Positions 52,019-59,983 of a DNA stretch of 64,000 nucleotides are shown here, piece after piece; position 1 is the first letter of the stretch, and every line of letters starts with the position of its first letter. The stretch is from Clostridium collagenovorans DSM 3089. GTDB lineage: Bacteria; Bacillota; Clostridia; Clostridiales; Clostridiaceae. The stretch lies in assembly GCF_900130005.1 (NCBI RefSeq), contig NZ_FQXP01000004.1, forward strand, positions 373,945 to 437,944, in the 5' to 3' direction. The position numbers were made by a program, and so were the translations under genes. The notes under the pieces were generated by a model, which did not search any database, was not told where the DNA came from, and saw only the letters and a list, made by a program, of their open reading frames with translations.

Positions 52019-54097
52019 ATGGAAATAAAGAATTTAAGTAATGAAAGTTTACTTCATCACATGAAATATGTTCTTAGTGTATTGGAAGATTTATATGATG
52101 ATTTGAAATATACAGAGGAAGATAAGTTAATTATGAAAATTTGTTGTCTTTGTCATGATTTGGGCAAAATTAACTCTAAGACTCAAAATGGAGTTCATAA
52201 TTTAGAAAATCTAAATAGAAATTGTGATGAAGATGTTATAAGACATAATGTTTTATCAGGAACTTATTTAAAAATGATTTTAGAGAAAATGGATTTAAGT
52301 TATACTGAAATAGAGTATATATATAAAGTATTAATGCTGCATCATGGAAAGTATGAGGACTACGTAGAAATTAGCACTACTAAGGTTCAGGAATATATAT
52401 ATAATTTTATAGAGCTCGGTATTTTTAATGAGGGTAAATATAATTTAAGTAGCATAGAAGAGTATATAAGTTATATTTTGAAAATAGACTTTAGCTTTGA
52501 GGCTGAAAAACTAGATTATGACTATATGGAGAACTTAAAAGAGGGATTTAGTTTAAGAAATTTAAAGGAATATGATTATGATATAGATAAGTCTATGGAA
52601 GATAGACGCTTAAAGTATATCTTATACAAGGGGTTACTTAATTTAATAGATGATTATAGTAATGCTAAGTATATGAAGTTGGAATTATATGAAGAAGTAG
52701 CAGTACCTATAAAAAGAGGAGAAAAAAGATTTGTAATTATACCTAATAAGGTTTCTGCAGAGGGACTTTATAGTTATTATATCTTAAATAATACAAGCAA
52801 GATAGGTTTGTTGCAAGGTGATACCAACATTAGTGTAGCTGAGGAGTTATATTCTTGTACTGATTTTAAAGTATCTTTAAGGAATATGAATATTAGCGAA
52901 AATTTAATGAGAAATTATATTATATCAACTGTGGATCAATTACTGCTAATTATGTTTAAAACACAGGGATATGAAGAAATATTGGTGGCTATAGAAGGGA
53001 CTAATATAGAAATTGATTATGCAAATTTATTAGAGCCTAAAATATTTAACTTACTTATTTACTTTATGCAATTTTCAGTTGAATATTTAAGGGTAAACTT
53101 TAATATTAGATCTGCAATATTGCCAGAAAGTTATAAAGAAAGGTTGTTAGACTTGAAATTATCCTTAGGAGAAAAGGAAAAATTTATACAGGTACACGAA
53201 GAATATATAGAAAAAACTGAATTTTCAAAAGAAAGTGAAGTTAAAGTTCTATATAATAAGGAGTTTTGGAAAGTTTTAAGAGAGAATTTAAAAGATAATA
53301 AAAGAACCTTAATAATAAAAAATAGTATAGAGGATATAAATAAACTTTATGGTGAGTTAAAAAAGAGTTATCCCTATGCAGATATAAGAATACTACATGG
53401 AAGATTTAAACTTGAAGATAAAAAAAGTAAATATGAAGAACTTATAAATTCACAGGGAGATATATGGATATGCACTCAATCCTTTGAAGTTAAATCAGAG
53501 TTTGAGGATGTTATAAGTGATTTTTGTTCCATAGAGGATATGGTTTATAGGTTTAATAGAGTTAAAAAAAATAACTTTCAAGTTTTTTATATTTTTCAAG
53601 ATAAGGAAAAGAAATATGATAAAAAGTTAGAACTTATAAGTAAGAATATATTAAAAAGGTTTATTAAAAACAATAATCTGTTATTTTTGGAAAGAGAGTT
53701 ATTACAACTTTTTTACAGCAATGAAGATACGGTTAAATATATAAAAGATGAGTTTAATATGGGGGATAGGGATATTAAAAGCACCTATGGCATAAATCTT
53801 TATGAGTTTACAGGTAAAGATTTATTGCTAAGATTTGATCCATATAAAAATATAGTAAGCAATAGCAAACAACGAGCTAAGGTATTTAAGGGAATTAATA
53901 TTAGCTATAAAATTGTACTTGAAGAGGATTATAAAAGAAACTTTAGTTTTTTAGAAAGTAAAAGTATTCAATTGTCTAAGGAAGTTTATAATAAGATGAA
54001 GTATTTAGGTCTTATTATAACTAAGGAAGGATATTGTTTATTGAAAAAATCATCTAAATATAGATATAGCATGGATCAAGGTTTAATTTTAGTATAA
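52019..54097 (+). CDS. cas3: Cas3-like protein: intact HD nuclease, degenerate helicase
   Basis: A 692-residue protein with ATG 52019, four nt after GAGGGG; ATG 51989 lies inside cas5. The HD domain (1-215) keeps His13/14, His46-Asp47 in CHDLGK, His76, His108-His109 and acidic D211/D212. The two RecA-like halves can be followed but lack catalysis. The motif I position reads IIPNKVSAEG (240-249) with no GKT/S anywhere near. Motif II reads IDYANLLEP (332-340) instead of DExH. Motif III SAILP, IV LHGRF and V CTQSFE survive partly. Motif VI QRxGRxxR has become YRFNRVKK (510-517). It is shorter than typical clostridial Cas3 yet uninterrupted. I infer a target-recruited nuclease or binding protein unable to translocate on DNA. 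Confidence 0.85.
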   Translation: MEIKNLSNESLLHHMKYVLSVLEDLYDDLKYTEEDKLIMKICCLCHDLGKINSKTQNGVHNLENLNRNCDEDVIRHNVLSGTYLKMILEKMDLSYTEIEYIYKVLMLHHGKYEDYVEISTTKVQEYIYNFIELGIFNEGKYNLSSIEEYISYILKIDFSFEAEKLDYDYMENLKEGFSLRNLKEYDYDIDKSMEDRRLKYILYKGLLNLIDDYSNAKYMKLELYEEVAVPIKRGEKRFVIIPNKVSAEGLYSYYILNNTSKIGLLQGDTNISVAEELYSCTDFKVSLRNMNISENLMRNYIISTVDQLLLIMFKTQGYEEILVAIEGTNIEIDYANLLEPKIFNLLIYFMQFSVEYLRVNFNIRSAILPESYKERLLDLKLSLGEKEKFIQVHEEYIEKTEFSKESEVKVLYNKEFWKVLRENLKDNKRTLIIKNSIEDINKLYGELKKSYPYADIRILHGRFKLEDKKSKYEELINSQGDIWICTQSFEVKSEFEDVISDFCSIEDMVYRFNRVKKNNFQVFYIFQDKEKKYDKKLELISKNILKRFIKNNNLLFLERELLQLFYSNEDTVKYIKDEFNMGDRDIKSTYGINLYEFTGKDLLLRFDPYKNIVSNSKQRAKVFKGINISYKIVLEEDYKRNFSFLESKSIQLSKEVYNKMKYLGLIITKEGYCLLKKSSKYRYSMDQGLILV

Positions 54098-54100
54098 AAT

Positions 54101-54192
54101 AATTTTTGATTAACAATAAGGGCTTTAAATTATTTATTACAATTATCAATATGTATTTAAACAATTTTTGATTAACAATGAGGGAATTTAAA
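54101..54192 (+). CRISPR. candidate CRISPR remnant: two degenerate repeats after cas3
   Basis: Copies at 54101-54130 and 54163-54192 match at 25 of 30 positions. The first 17 bases are identical, then the AGGG core follows. They are separated by a 32-nt non-repeated stretch, and the first begins four nt after the cas3 stop. The pattern TTTTTGATTAAC..ATGAGGGAATTTAAAAC in copy two recalls type I-B/Tneap repeats, which have a TTTTT-rich start and an AAGGG/GAGGG..AAAC end. No third copy is found on either side, and there is no clear leader. It could also be a simple local duplication. Confidence 0.5.
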
Positions 54193-54321
54193 ACTTAACT
54201 ATTTTAATTATAAAACTTAAAATACATTTAACTTATTAAAGTTAAAATGTAGGTGTATAGTTTGTAGCTTTATAAAGAGAGATTAGAAGCTAAAAGACAA
54301 AGGCATATAAGAGTTAGGAGA

Positions 54322-56262
54322 ATGATACATAGTATGAATGAACTGAAACTGATAAAATCTATAAGAAATAAGCAGATTTCTTCTTATAGGACATTAATAG
54401 ATATGTATATTAAAGATGTACAAGCTATTGTTATATCTTTATGTAATGGATATCTATGTAAAGAGGAAATGGAATCAATATGTTATAAGACCTTTGAAAA
54501 TATATGGAATAGTAAAGAAAAATTAGTTTTGAATGGAAAATTAAGGTCATATATATTTAAGATAGTAAGAGAAGAAGTGCTAAAAAAGCGGAAAAGTAAG
54601 TTGTATAATAAGTGCATAGAAAATGAAATCGCTGAAAAAATAGAGTTTAAAAAAGAAAATTATGATATTAAATTAATAGATGATGATTTTGAGGACTATT
54701 TAGAAGAGCTAGGTCATATAGATAAGGAAATTTTAATAAGAAGGTATTTTTATTATCAAAGTGAAGAAGAGATAAGTAAAATCTTAAAATGTCACATAGA
54801 TGAGATAAATGAAAGTATATTTAGGAGTGAAAGTATATTTATAAGTTTTTTTAATAATAAAGAAAGAGCAAATGAGATTAAATTAGAGAATCTAATTAGT
54901 AATATTAGTATTAAGAATTTAGATGATATAGAATTTTATATGAATGATGTAGAATTAGATGAGAAAAAAATAAGGATTAAAGCTTTAGAAGTAACTAAAG
55001 AAGTAGAGGAAGAAATAAAAAAAAGAGAGAATCACAGAAAATTAAAGAATTTTTATGAAAGAAATATAAGTGTAGAAAATATTAAAAAAGAAGAAAAGAA
55101 AATTAGAAACAAGCACAGTATAGTGTCTATATTTATTATAATTTTGATAATTAAGATAGTTACTTTCAACTATTCTGAACCAGAAGTTTCAGAATATATG
55201 TATCCTAGTAAGATTGATAAAAAAATGGAAAATTCAAATAAGTATGTTTATAGTAAACAGGGTATAAACCTCTCAGTAGAAAGTATAGATCTTGAAGAAA
55301 AGCAAGGATTTATAAGGTTTAATTTAACAAAGGAAGATGGAGGTTTTTTTGAGGAAAATACTAAGTTAAAAGAAGTAAAAACTAACTCTAACAATACAAA
55401 ATGCGAAGTTAAGTCTGAATTAGTAGAAAACAATAAAAAGATAGTTTGTTCCGTTAAATTAGACAAAGAAGAAGCTATAATGGAAGATGAAATAAATATA
55501 ACAGCATATAATTTAATAAAAGAAATAGAAGATAAAAAAGAGCTAGACATAGATTTATATAATGTATATAGCAATAAGTATATAAATAATAATAGAGAAA
55601 ATAATTTAGGAATTGATGTAAATAGTGTAAAGTATATAAATAATGATTTATATATACAAGCAAAAAATAATCTTAGTATGTCTTCTGTAGAGAAGTATAT
55701 GGGGATAGAATATTTGATAAATAGTAATACAGAAAACAAAATGTACCCAAAGGAAAAAGTTGAAGTTATTAACAAGCAAGGTTTAGTTGAAAGTGTGCAA
55801 TATATATTTGATATAAATTCCATAGAAGAATTAAAGTATTTAAAACCAGTAGTCAATTATATTAAAGAAGAGACTGTTTTAAATGAAGAATGGGTTGTAA
55901 ATATAGATTTAAATAGAGGTAAGGACTCCACTATGATAGAGGTCCAGGAAAATATAAATTATGAAAACCAAGAAAGTTTAATCATGAAAATTAAAGTAGA
56001 AGAGATTAATATAGCATTGGAAAGAGTTAGACTTAAAGGCGCTTATTTTGAGAATATATCCTTAGGGAAGCTCCTAGAAGCAGGTAATGAAAATCCTTAC
56101 TTAATATATAAAAATGGTGAAAAGCTTAATTTAAATAGAACTAATACAGAATATAATAAATGTGGTGAGTTTATTTATGACTTTACAAGTAAAGAGGATA
56201 TAGATGCTAAAAATGTTAAAAGGGTTGTTATTGGGGAAATGAATATTAATATAAATTATTAA
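54322..56262 (+). CDS. ECF sigma factor fused to membrane-anchored DUF4179-like domain
   Basis: A 646-residue protein. Residues 13-90 look like sigma-70 region 2 (SYRTLIDMYIKDVQAIVISL, then CYKTFENIWNS and LRSYIFKIVREEV). Residues about 125-175 look like region 4 (IDKEILIRRYFYYQSEEEI, then ILKCHIDEI). A charged linker leads to a single membrane helix at about 266-283. The outside part has KQGINLSVESIDLEEKQGFIRF and further Ig-like strands of DUF4179 type. In related bacteria an ECF sigma gene is followed by a separate DUF4179 (anti-sigma-like) gene; here both are one chain with an open frame. AGGAG is one nt from ATG 54322, and ATG 54334 is an alternative start. Release of the sigma part would need proteolysis. 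Confidence 0.78.
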   Translation: MIHSMNELKLIKSIRNKQISSYRTLIDMYIKDVQAIVISLCNGYLCKEEMESICYKTFENIWNSKEKLVLNGKLRSYIFKIVREEVLKKRKSKLYNKCIENEIAEKIEFKKENYDIKLIDDDFEDYLEELGHIDKEILIRRYFYYQSEEEISKILKCHIDEINESIFRSESIFISFFNNKERANEIKLENLISNISIKNLDDIEFYMNDVELDEKKIRIKALEVTKEVEEEIKKRENHRKLKNFYERNISVENIKKEEKKIRNKHSIVSIFIIILIIKIVTFNYSEPEVSEYMYPSKIDKKMENSNKYVYSKQGINLSVESIDLEEKQGFIRFNLTKEDGGFFEENTKLKEVKTNSNNTKCEVKSELVENNKKIVCSVKLDKEEAIMEDEINITAYNLIKEIEDKKELDIDLYNVYSNKYINNNRENNLGIDVNSVKYINNDLYIQAKNNLSMSSVEKYMGIEYLINSNTENKMYPKEKVEVINKQGLVESVQYIFDINSIEELKYLKPVVNYIKEETVLNEEWVVNIDLNRGKDSTMIEVQENINYENQESLIMKIKVEEINIALERVRLKGAYFENISLGKLLEAGNENPYLIYKNGEKLNLNRTNTEYNKCGEFIYDFTSKEDIDAKNVKRVVIGEMNININY

Positions 56263-56298
56263 AATAAATACAAAAGCAAAATAATATCTAAAGCAAAA

Positions 56299-56347
56299 CA
56301 AGCTATGTAATTAACTTTAAAGTTAATTACATAGCTTGCTTTTTATT
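56299..56347 (+). terminator. intrinsic terminator, perfect 20-bp palindrome
   Basis: Arms 56299-56318 and 56319-56338 are exact complements with no spacer (an effective 4-nt loop in the AACTTTAAAGTT centre). CTTTTTATTTT follows. It ends the sigma-fusion transcript. The rest of the gap up to 56573 has no gene. Confidence 0.92.
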
Positions 56348-56573
56348 TTATAGAAAATATTTAAAGTTCTACAGTGCTAAAAAAGTCGTAAATAATAAAT
56401 AAATTGTTTTTTATTACATAATATATTATAATATGTATAAAAAGAATTTAATTAAAGTAAAATTTATGTAAAATAAATATACATAAAATAACTAAAGAAA
56501 TAAAAATAGTTAATTAAACGGTTTAATTACAAAGTAAGAGTGTTTATAATTATTATATGATTGGAGGTAATTA

Positions 56574-56585
56574 ATGTTAAAATGA
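56574..56585 (+). CDS. three-codon leader ORF overlapping the pnuC start
   Basis: ATG 56574 is six nt after a perfect GGAGG (56563-56567), yet the frame is only M-L-K-stop. Its TGA (56583-56585) overlaps the pnuC ATG (56582-56584) as ATGA. Either ribosomes load here and re-initiate on pnuC, or a one-base change has moved the original start out of frame. Confidence 0.45.
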   Translation: MLK

Positions 56586-57277
56586 TTAAATGTCTAAAAA
56601 AATGGACAACCTATGATGTTAGCTTGCTTTTTATAAGTGTAGCTATTATGCTTTACTTTGGTGTTTTATGGAATGATTCTATGCTTTCCTTTATAACAGC
56701 AATAGCTGGAGTTATAGCAGCTATTTTATGTGCAAAGGGAATGGCAAGTAACTATGGATTTAAACTCCTAAGTATTATTATATATGTTTTGATATCCTAT
56801 AATCATCAACTTTATGGAGAAGTAATATTTAATGTAGTATATTATATACCCATGATTTTTATTGGAATGGCAAAGTGGAAAAAGAATAAGATTAAGGGTA
56901 ATAACAGTTATGTACAAACTAGAATTATGAGAAGCAGGCAATTTAACATGCTTATATTGCTTTCTATGGTTGCAGTTATTATTTCTTATTTAATCTTAAT
57001 TGAAATGGGAGATAAATTGGCACTTTTAGACTCCATAACCACTATACTATCACTTATTGCTATGTATTTAGAAGTAGAGAGATATGCAGAAAGTTGGATT
57101 ATATGGATTATTGTTGACTTAACTTCTATAATGTTATGGTATGCAGCTTTAGTTTCTATAAAAAGTAACAATATAGTAATCTTAATAATGTGGTGTTCGT
57201 ATCTTGTTAACTCAATATATGGATATATTAACTGGAAAAAACTTGCGAGGAAAAGAGGGTTAGTTAAAATTAGATAA
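56582..57277 (+). CDS. pnuC: nicotinamide mononucleotide/riboside transporter PnuC
   Basis: A 231-residue membrane protein with seven or eight helices. PnuC-typical segments include FITAIAGVIAAILCAKGMASNYGF (core GVIAAILCAKG) near the N-terminus and YIPMIFIGMAKWKKN. Near the end are WIIWIIVDLTSIMLWY and YLVNSIYGYINWKKL, which carry the Trp/Asp/Asn residues of the substrate site. It imports nicotinamide riboside by facilitated diffusion, to be trapped by phosphorylation inside. The TTG at 56561 lies on the ribosome binding site and is not the start. ATG 56582 is 14 nt from GGAGG, which suggests coupling to the short leader ORF. Confidence 0.88.
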   Translation: MIKCLKKWTTYDVSLLFISVAIMLYFGVLWNDSMLSFITAIAGVIAAILCAKGMASNYGFKLLSIIIYVLISYNHQLYGEVIFNVVYYIPMIFIGMAKWKKNKIKGNNSYVQTRIMRSRQFNMLILLSMVAVIISYLILIEMGDKLALLDSITTILSLIAMYLEVERYAESWIIWIIVDLTSIMLWYAALVSIKSNNIVILIMWCSYLVNSIYGYINWKKLARKRGLVKIR

Positions 57278-57361
57278 ATTAAGTTTATAAACTATTAAGT
57301 GATAAATGATAATATTATATTAATAGAAAATAGGGTGGGTAAAATAAATATTTCAAAGGGC

Positions 57362-57437
57362 TATATAGTAAATTTTAATTAATTACTTAAAAAATTATGA
57401 GAATATAATTAATTAAAATTTGCTATATATTTTTTTA
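57362..57437 (+). terminator. terminator after pnuC
   Basis: TATATAGTAAATTTTAATTA (57362 onward) pairs with TAATTAAAATTTGCTATATA (ending 57429), 24-nt arms with one wobble and one bulge. A run of seven Ts follows. Confidence 0.85.
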
Positions 57438-57517
57438 TACAGAAAATTTGTTATAATAGAGAAGGTTAAGTGTTAAACTTAGGAAAAAGAAAGAAGTTTG
57501 TGAAGGGGAGAAGTTAC

Positions 57518-58420
57518 ATGTTTAAGAAAATCGTAGTAGTAGATAATACGGGGATAGATTCAATTGCTAGAGAAAAATTAAGTCAATTGGGAGAAGTTGT
57601 TGAGTTTTATGATGATTATCCAAAGGAGAATAGTGAAATTATTAGAAGAATTGGCGATGCAGATTGTCTGCTAGTTTCATATTTAACATTAATTCAAAAG
57701 GAAGTTATAGAAGCTTGTGAAAATCTTAAGTATATAGGAATGTGCTGTAGCTTATTCGATGAAAAAAGTGCTAATGTAGATGTAATTTGTGCTAAAGAAA
57801 GAGGGATACAGGTTTTAGGGGTTAAGGATTATGGTGATGAAGGTGTAGTAGAATATATAATAAGTGAACTTATAAGACTATTACATGGTTTTGGAGAGCA
57901 TAGATGGCAAGATAAACCTAATGAGTTAACTAATCAAAAGATAGGTGTAATAGGTTTAGGTACAACTGGTATGATGACTGCTGAAACTTTAAAATTCTTA
58001 GGTGCAGATATGTATTACTATAGTAGAACACCTAAAGTAGAAGCAGAAGAGAAGGGTATAAAATATTTACCATTTGAAGAGTTTTTACAAACAGTGGATA
58101 TAGTAACTACTAATCTACCTAAAAATACAATAGTATTGAATGAAAAAGAATTTGAAATTTTAGGTAACAATAAAATTTTAGTTAATATTGCTATAGGACC
58201 AACATTCTCAGTTCCAGCACTTAAAAAATGGTTAGAAAATAAAAATAACTATTATTTATGTGATGCTGTAGGTATGGGAGATTATGCAGAAGAGTTAAGC
58301 TCTTTAGAAAATGTTATTTACATTAATAAGGTAGCAGCTGCTTCAGTTGAATGTACTAAGAGATTATCAAGAAAAGTTATAGAAAATATTGAAGATGTAT
58401 TAAAGACTTTAAGCAAATAG
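57518..58420 (+). CDS. D-2-hydroxyacid dehydrogenase-like protein lacking catalytic residues
   Basis: A 300-residue protein with ATG 57518 behind GGGGAG; the in-frame start at 57470 is upstream of it. The NAD-binding Rossmann domain is clear: GVIGLGTTG (Gly146, Gly148, Gly151). In this family the active site uses an Arg in NxARG, a Glu and a His. Here the Arg region reads NIAIG (223-227), and no His follows in the C-terminal part (DAVGMGD, KVAAASVECTKR). The coenzyme fold is kept but ordinary dehydrogenase chemistry is unlikely without these residues. It could be a sensor or act on another substrate. It is monocistronic. Confidence 0.75.
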   Translation: MFKKIVVVDNTGIDSIAREKLSQLGEVVEFYDDYPKENSEIIRRIGDADCLLVSYLTLIQKEVIEACENLKYIGMCCSLFDEKSANVDVICAKERGIQVLGVKDYGDEGVVEYIISELIRLLHGFGEHRWQDKPNELTNQKIGVIGLGTTGMMTAETLKFLGADMYYYSRTPKVEAEEKGIKYLPFEEFLQTVDIVTTNLPKNTIVLNEKEFEILGNNKILVNIAIGPTFSVPALKKWLENKNNYYLCDAVGMGDYAEELSSLENVIYINKVAAASVECTKRLSRKVIENIEDVLKTLSK

Positions 58421-58426
58421 TTAAAT

Positions 58427-58464
58427 AAAAGGCTACAAGGATCAATTTCTTTGTAGCTTTTTTG
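58427..58464 (+). terminator. intrinsic terminator
   Basis: AAAAGGCTACAA pairs with TTGTAGCTTTTTT (one G-T wobble) 8 nt after the upstream stop, with a T6 tail. Confidence 0.85.
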
Positions 58465-58556
58465 TTAAAAAATATAAAAACTACAATTAATCACATAGGT
58501 GTATAGTACAATAGATGAGTATAGAAATATAGTTTAGATATGGAGGGATTGCTTCA

Positions 58557-59252
58557 ATGAGAGTATTAGTTTTAAAGCCAAAAGAGAAGTTGCAACTTTT
58601 AGATATAGATAATAACTTAGGAACTATGGAGAAAATTTTAGGCGGACTGACAATTCAATATGTAGAAATAGGCAATAAAATAGGCGTTATTCACAACTAT
58701 AGTAGAGATTTGAAGAAAAATATAGAAATACCAGGAGGCTTTCTAAATGGAAAGAGTAAGACCTTTTCAGGAACAATAGTTTTTGCATCTATATATAATG
58801 ATGGTAAAAACATAGAAGGATTAGATGAAAAACAAATAGAATATATAAATATGATTATAAAGAATTCATACATCTATGAAGAAGAGAATTATGTGAATGG
58901 TAAGGAAGTATTTTATGACAATATAAAGAAGAGTATAGAAGATATTTATATGAGAGAAGATTTAAAAGCTAAAAGTGTAGAAATGTATTTATATGATAAG
59001 TTTTCTCTTGCAATAAATGATGTTCCACATATGGTTTTAATAGGAGATTTATTAAAAGGAACTTTAAAAGTTGGAGATGAGGTAACTATAGTTTCTAAAA
59101 ATAAGGTTTTTAAATCAATTTTATTGGGTATTGAGAAAAATAGGGAGTTACATGAATCTATAGAATCATGTGAAGATATAGGTCTTATATTTAAGGGAAA
59201 AGAAGAAGAATTTGAATTTTTTAAGGAAAGTGGATATTTATTTGTGATATAA
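58557..59252 (+). CDS. DUF3846-like N-terminus joined to EF-Tu-domain-2-like C-terminus
   Basis: A 231-residue protein I cannot assign a function to. Residues 1-95 (VLVLKPKEKLQLLDIDNNLGTMEKILGG and FSGTIVFASIYNDGKNIEGLDEKQIEYI, quoted in part) resemble DUF3846, a family often encoded on phages and plasmids. Residues about 145-231 (MVLIGDLLKGTLKVGDEVTIVS, ESCEDIGLIFKG) resemble domain 2 of translation GTPases, but there is no GTPase domain. The pairing is unusual. GGAGGG lies 10 nt before ATG 58557. It stands alone, with a 279-nt gap to gtrA that shows no gene. Confidence 0.55.
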   Translation: MRVLVLKPKEKLQLLDIDNNLGTMEKILGGLTIQYVEIGNKIGVIHNYSRDLKKNIEIPGGFLNGKSKTFSGTIVFASIYNDGKNIEGLDEKQIEYINMIIKNSYIYEEENYVNGKEVFYDNIKKSIEDIYMREDLKAKSVEMYLYDKFSLAINDVPHMVLIGDLLKGTLKVGDEVTIVSKNKVFKSILLGIEKNRELHESIESCEDIGLIFKGKEEEFEFFKESGYLFVI

Positions 59253-59531
59253 ATATTTGTAGATTAGCCATGAAATAAAGCTATAGATTTAAGACTGTAT
59301 TTTTAAGTTTTAAGTTTATAGTTTTTTTGTTGAAAAAAATAAAAAGATAAGGAATCATGGTTTGAAAATAAGTTAAATATAATAGATACTGAGAAATATT
59401 GAAAAAAATAGACTTTTATGATAAAGTATATAATAATGTGGTTTAAAATATAAATTTTTGAAAATAAGAAAAGTTGTAAAAAATAACAAAACTAAGGCTG
59501 ATCTAAAGTCCATTTAGTACAGGAGAACACC

Positions 59532-59930
59532 ATGAAAAGCTTATACATAAAATATGAAAAAATTATCAAATACTTAATATTTGGAGTATTAACAACAGCT
59601 GTTAATATAGGTATATACTTTTTACTAGTTAATTTATTTAAAATTAATTATTTAATAGGTAATACTGTAGCGTGGATAGCGTCAGTAATATTTGCTTATA
59701 TAACTAATAAGATTTATGTCTTCAAGTCAAGGACTATAAGTTTTTGGGAATCTTTAAGGGAGTGTAGTTCATTTATTGCATGTAGAATTTTTTCAGGCGC
59801 AATTGATATGTTAACTATGTATATAATGATTGAGTTAGTATCAGTTCAAAGTATATTAGCAAAATTCATATCAAATGTTATAGTTATACTTCTAAATTAC
59901 ATATTAAGTAAATTAATCATATTTAAATAA
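59532..59930 (+). CDS. GtrA-family flippase-like membrane protein
   Basis: A 132-residue protein with four membrane helices. The opening KYLIFGVLTTAVNIGIYFLLVN and the central VAWIASVIFAYITNKIYVFKS are diagnostic of GtrA, given as cores. Such proteins are thought to move lipid-linked sugars across the membrane. It is the first gene of a three-gene set with a GT39-type transferase and a GT2 enzyme. AGGAGA precedes ATG 59532. Confidence 0.93.
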   Translation: MKSLYIKYEKIIKYLIFGVLTTAVNIGIYFLLVNLFKINYLIGNTVAWIASVIFAYITNKIYVFKSRTISFWESLRECSSFIACRIFSGAIDMLTMYIMIELVSVQSILAKFISNVIVILLNYILSKLIIFK

Positions 59931-59983
59931 TAAAGTATAGATTTAAGTTTAAGTATTTATATAATTAAGATTTGGAGGAATAT

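Noticed and set aside
52240..54097. Frameshift explaining the missing Cas3 helicase motifs
   Set aside because: RecA-like strands and remnants of motifs III, IV and V lie in the same continuous frame on both sides of the missing motifs, so substitution and not frameshift is the better explanation.
55248..55856. 202-codon open frame on the minus strand
   Set aside because: It is antisense to the sigma-DUF4179 fusion, with Ser/Phe/Leu-rich composition typical of shadows of Lys/Asn/Glu-rich genes and no ribosome binding site.
54322..56262. Plain DUF4179 protein without sigma activity
   Set aside because: Both region 2-like and region 4-like stretches of an ECF sigma factor are recognisable in order before the membrane helix.
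57518..58420. Dihydrofolate reductase
   Set aside because: Some related database entries may carry such a name, but the sequence has a D-2-hydroxyacid dehydrogenase Rossmann layout and no DHFR motifs.
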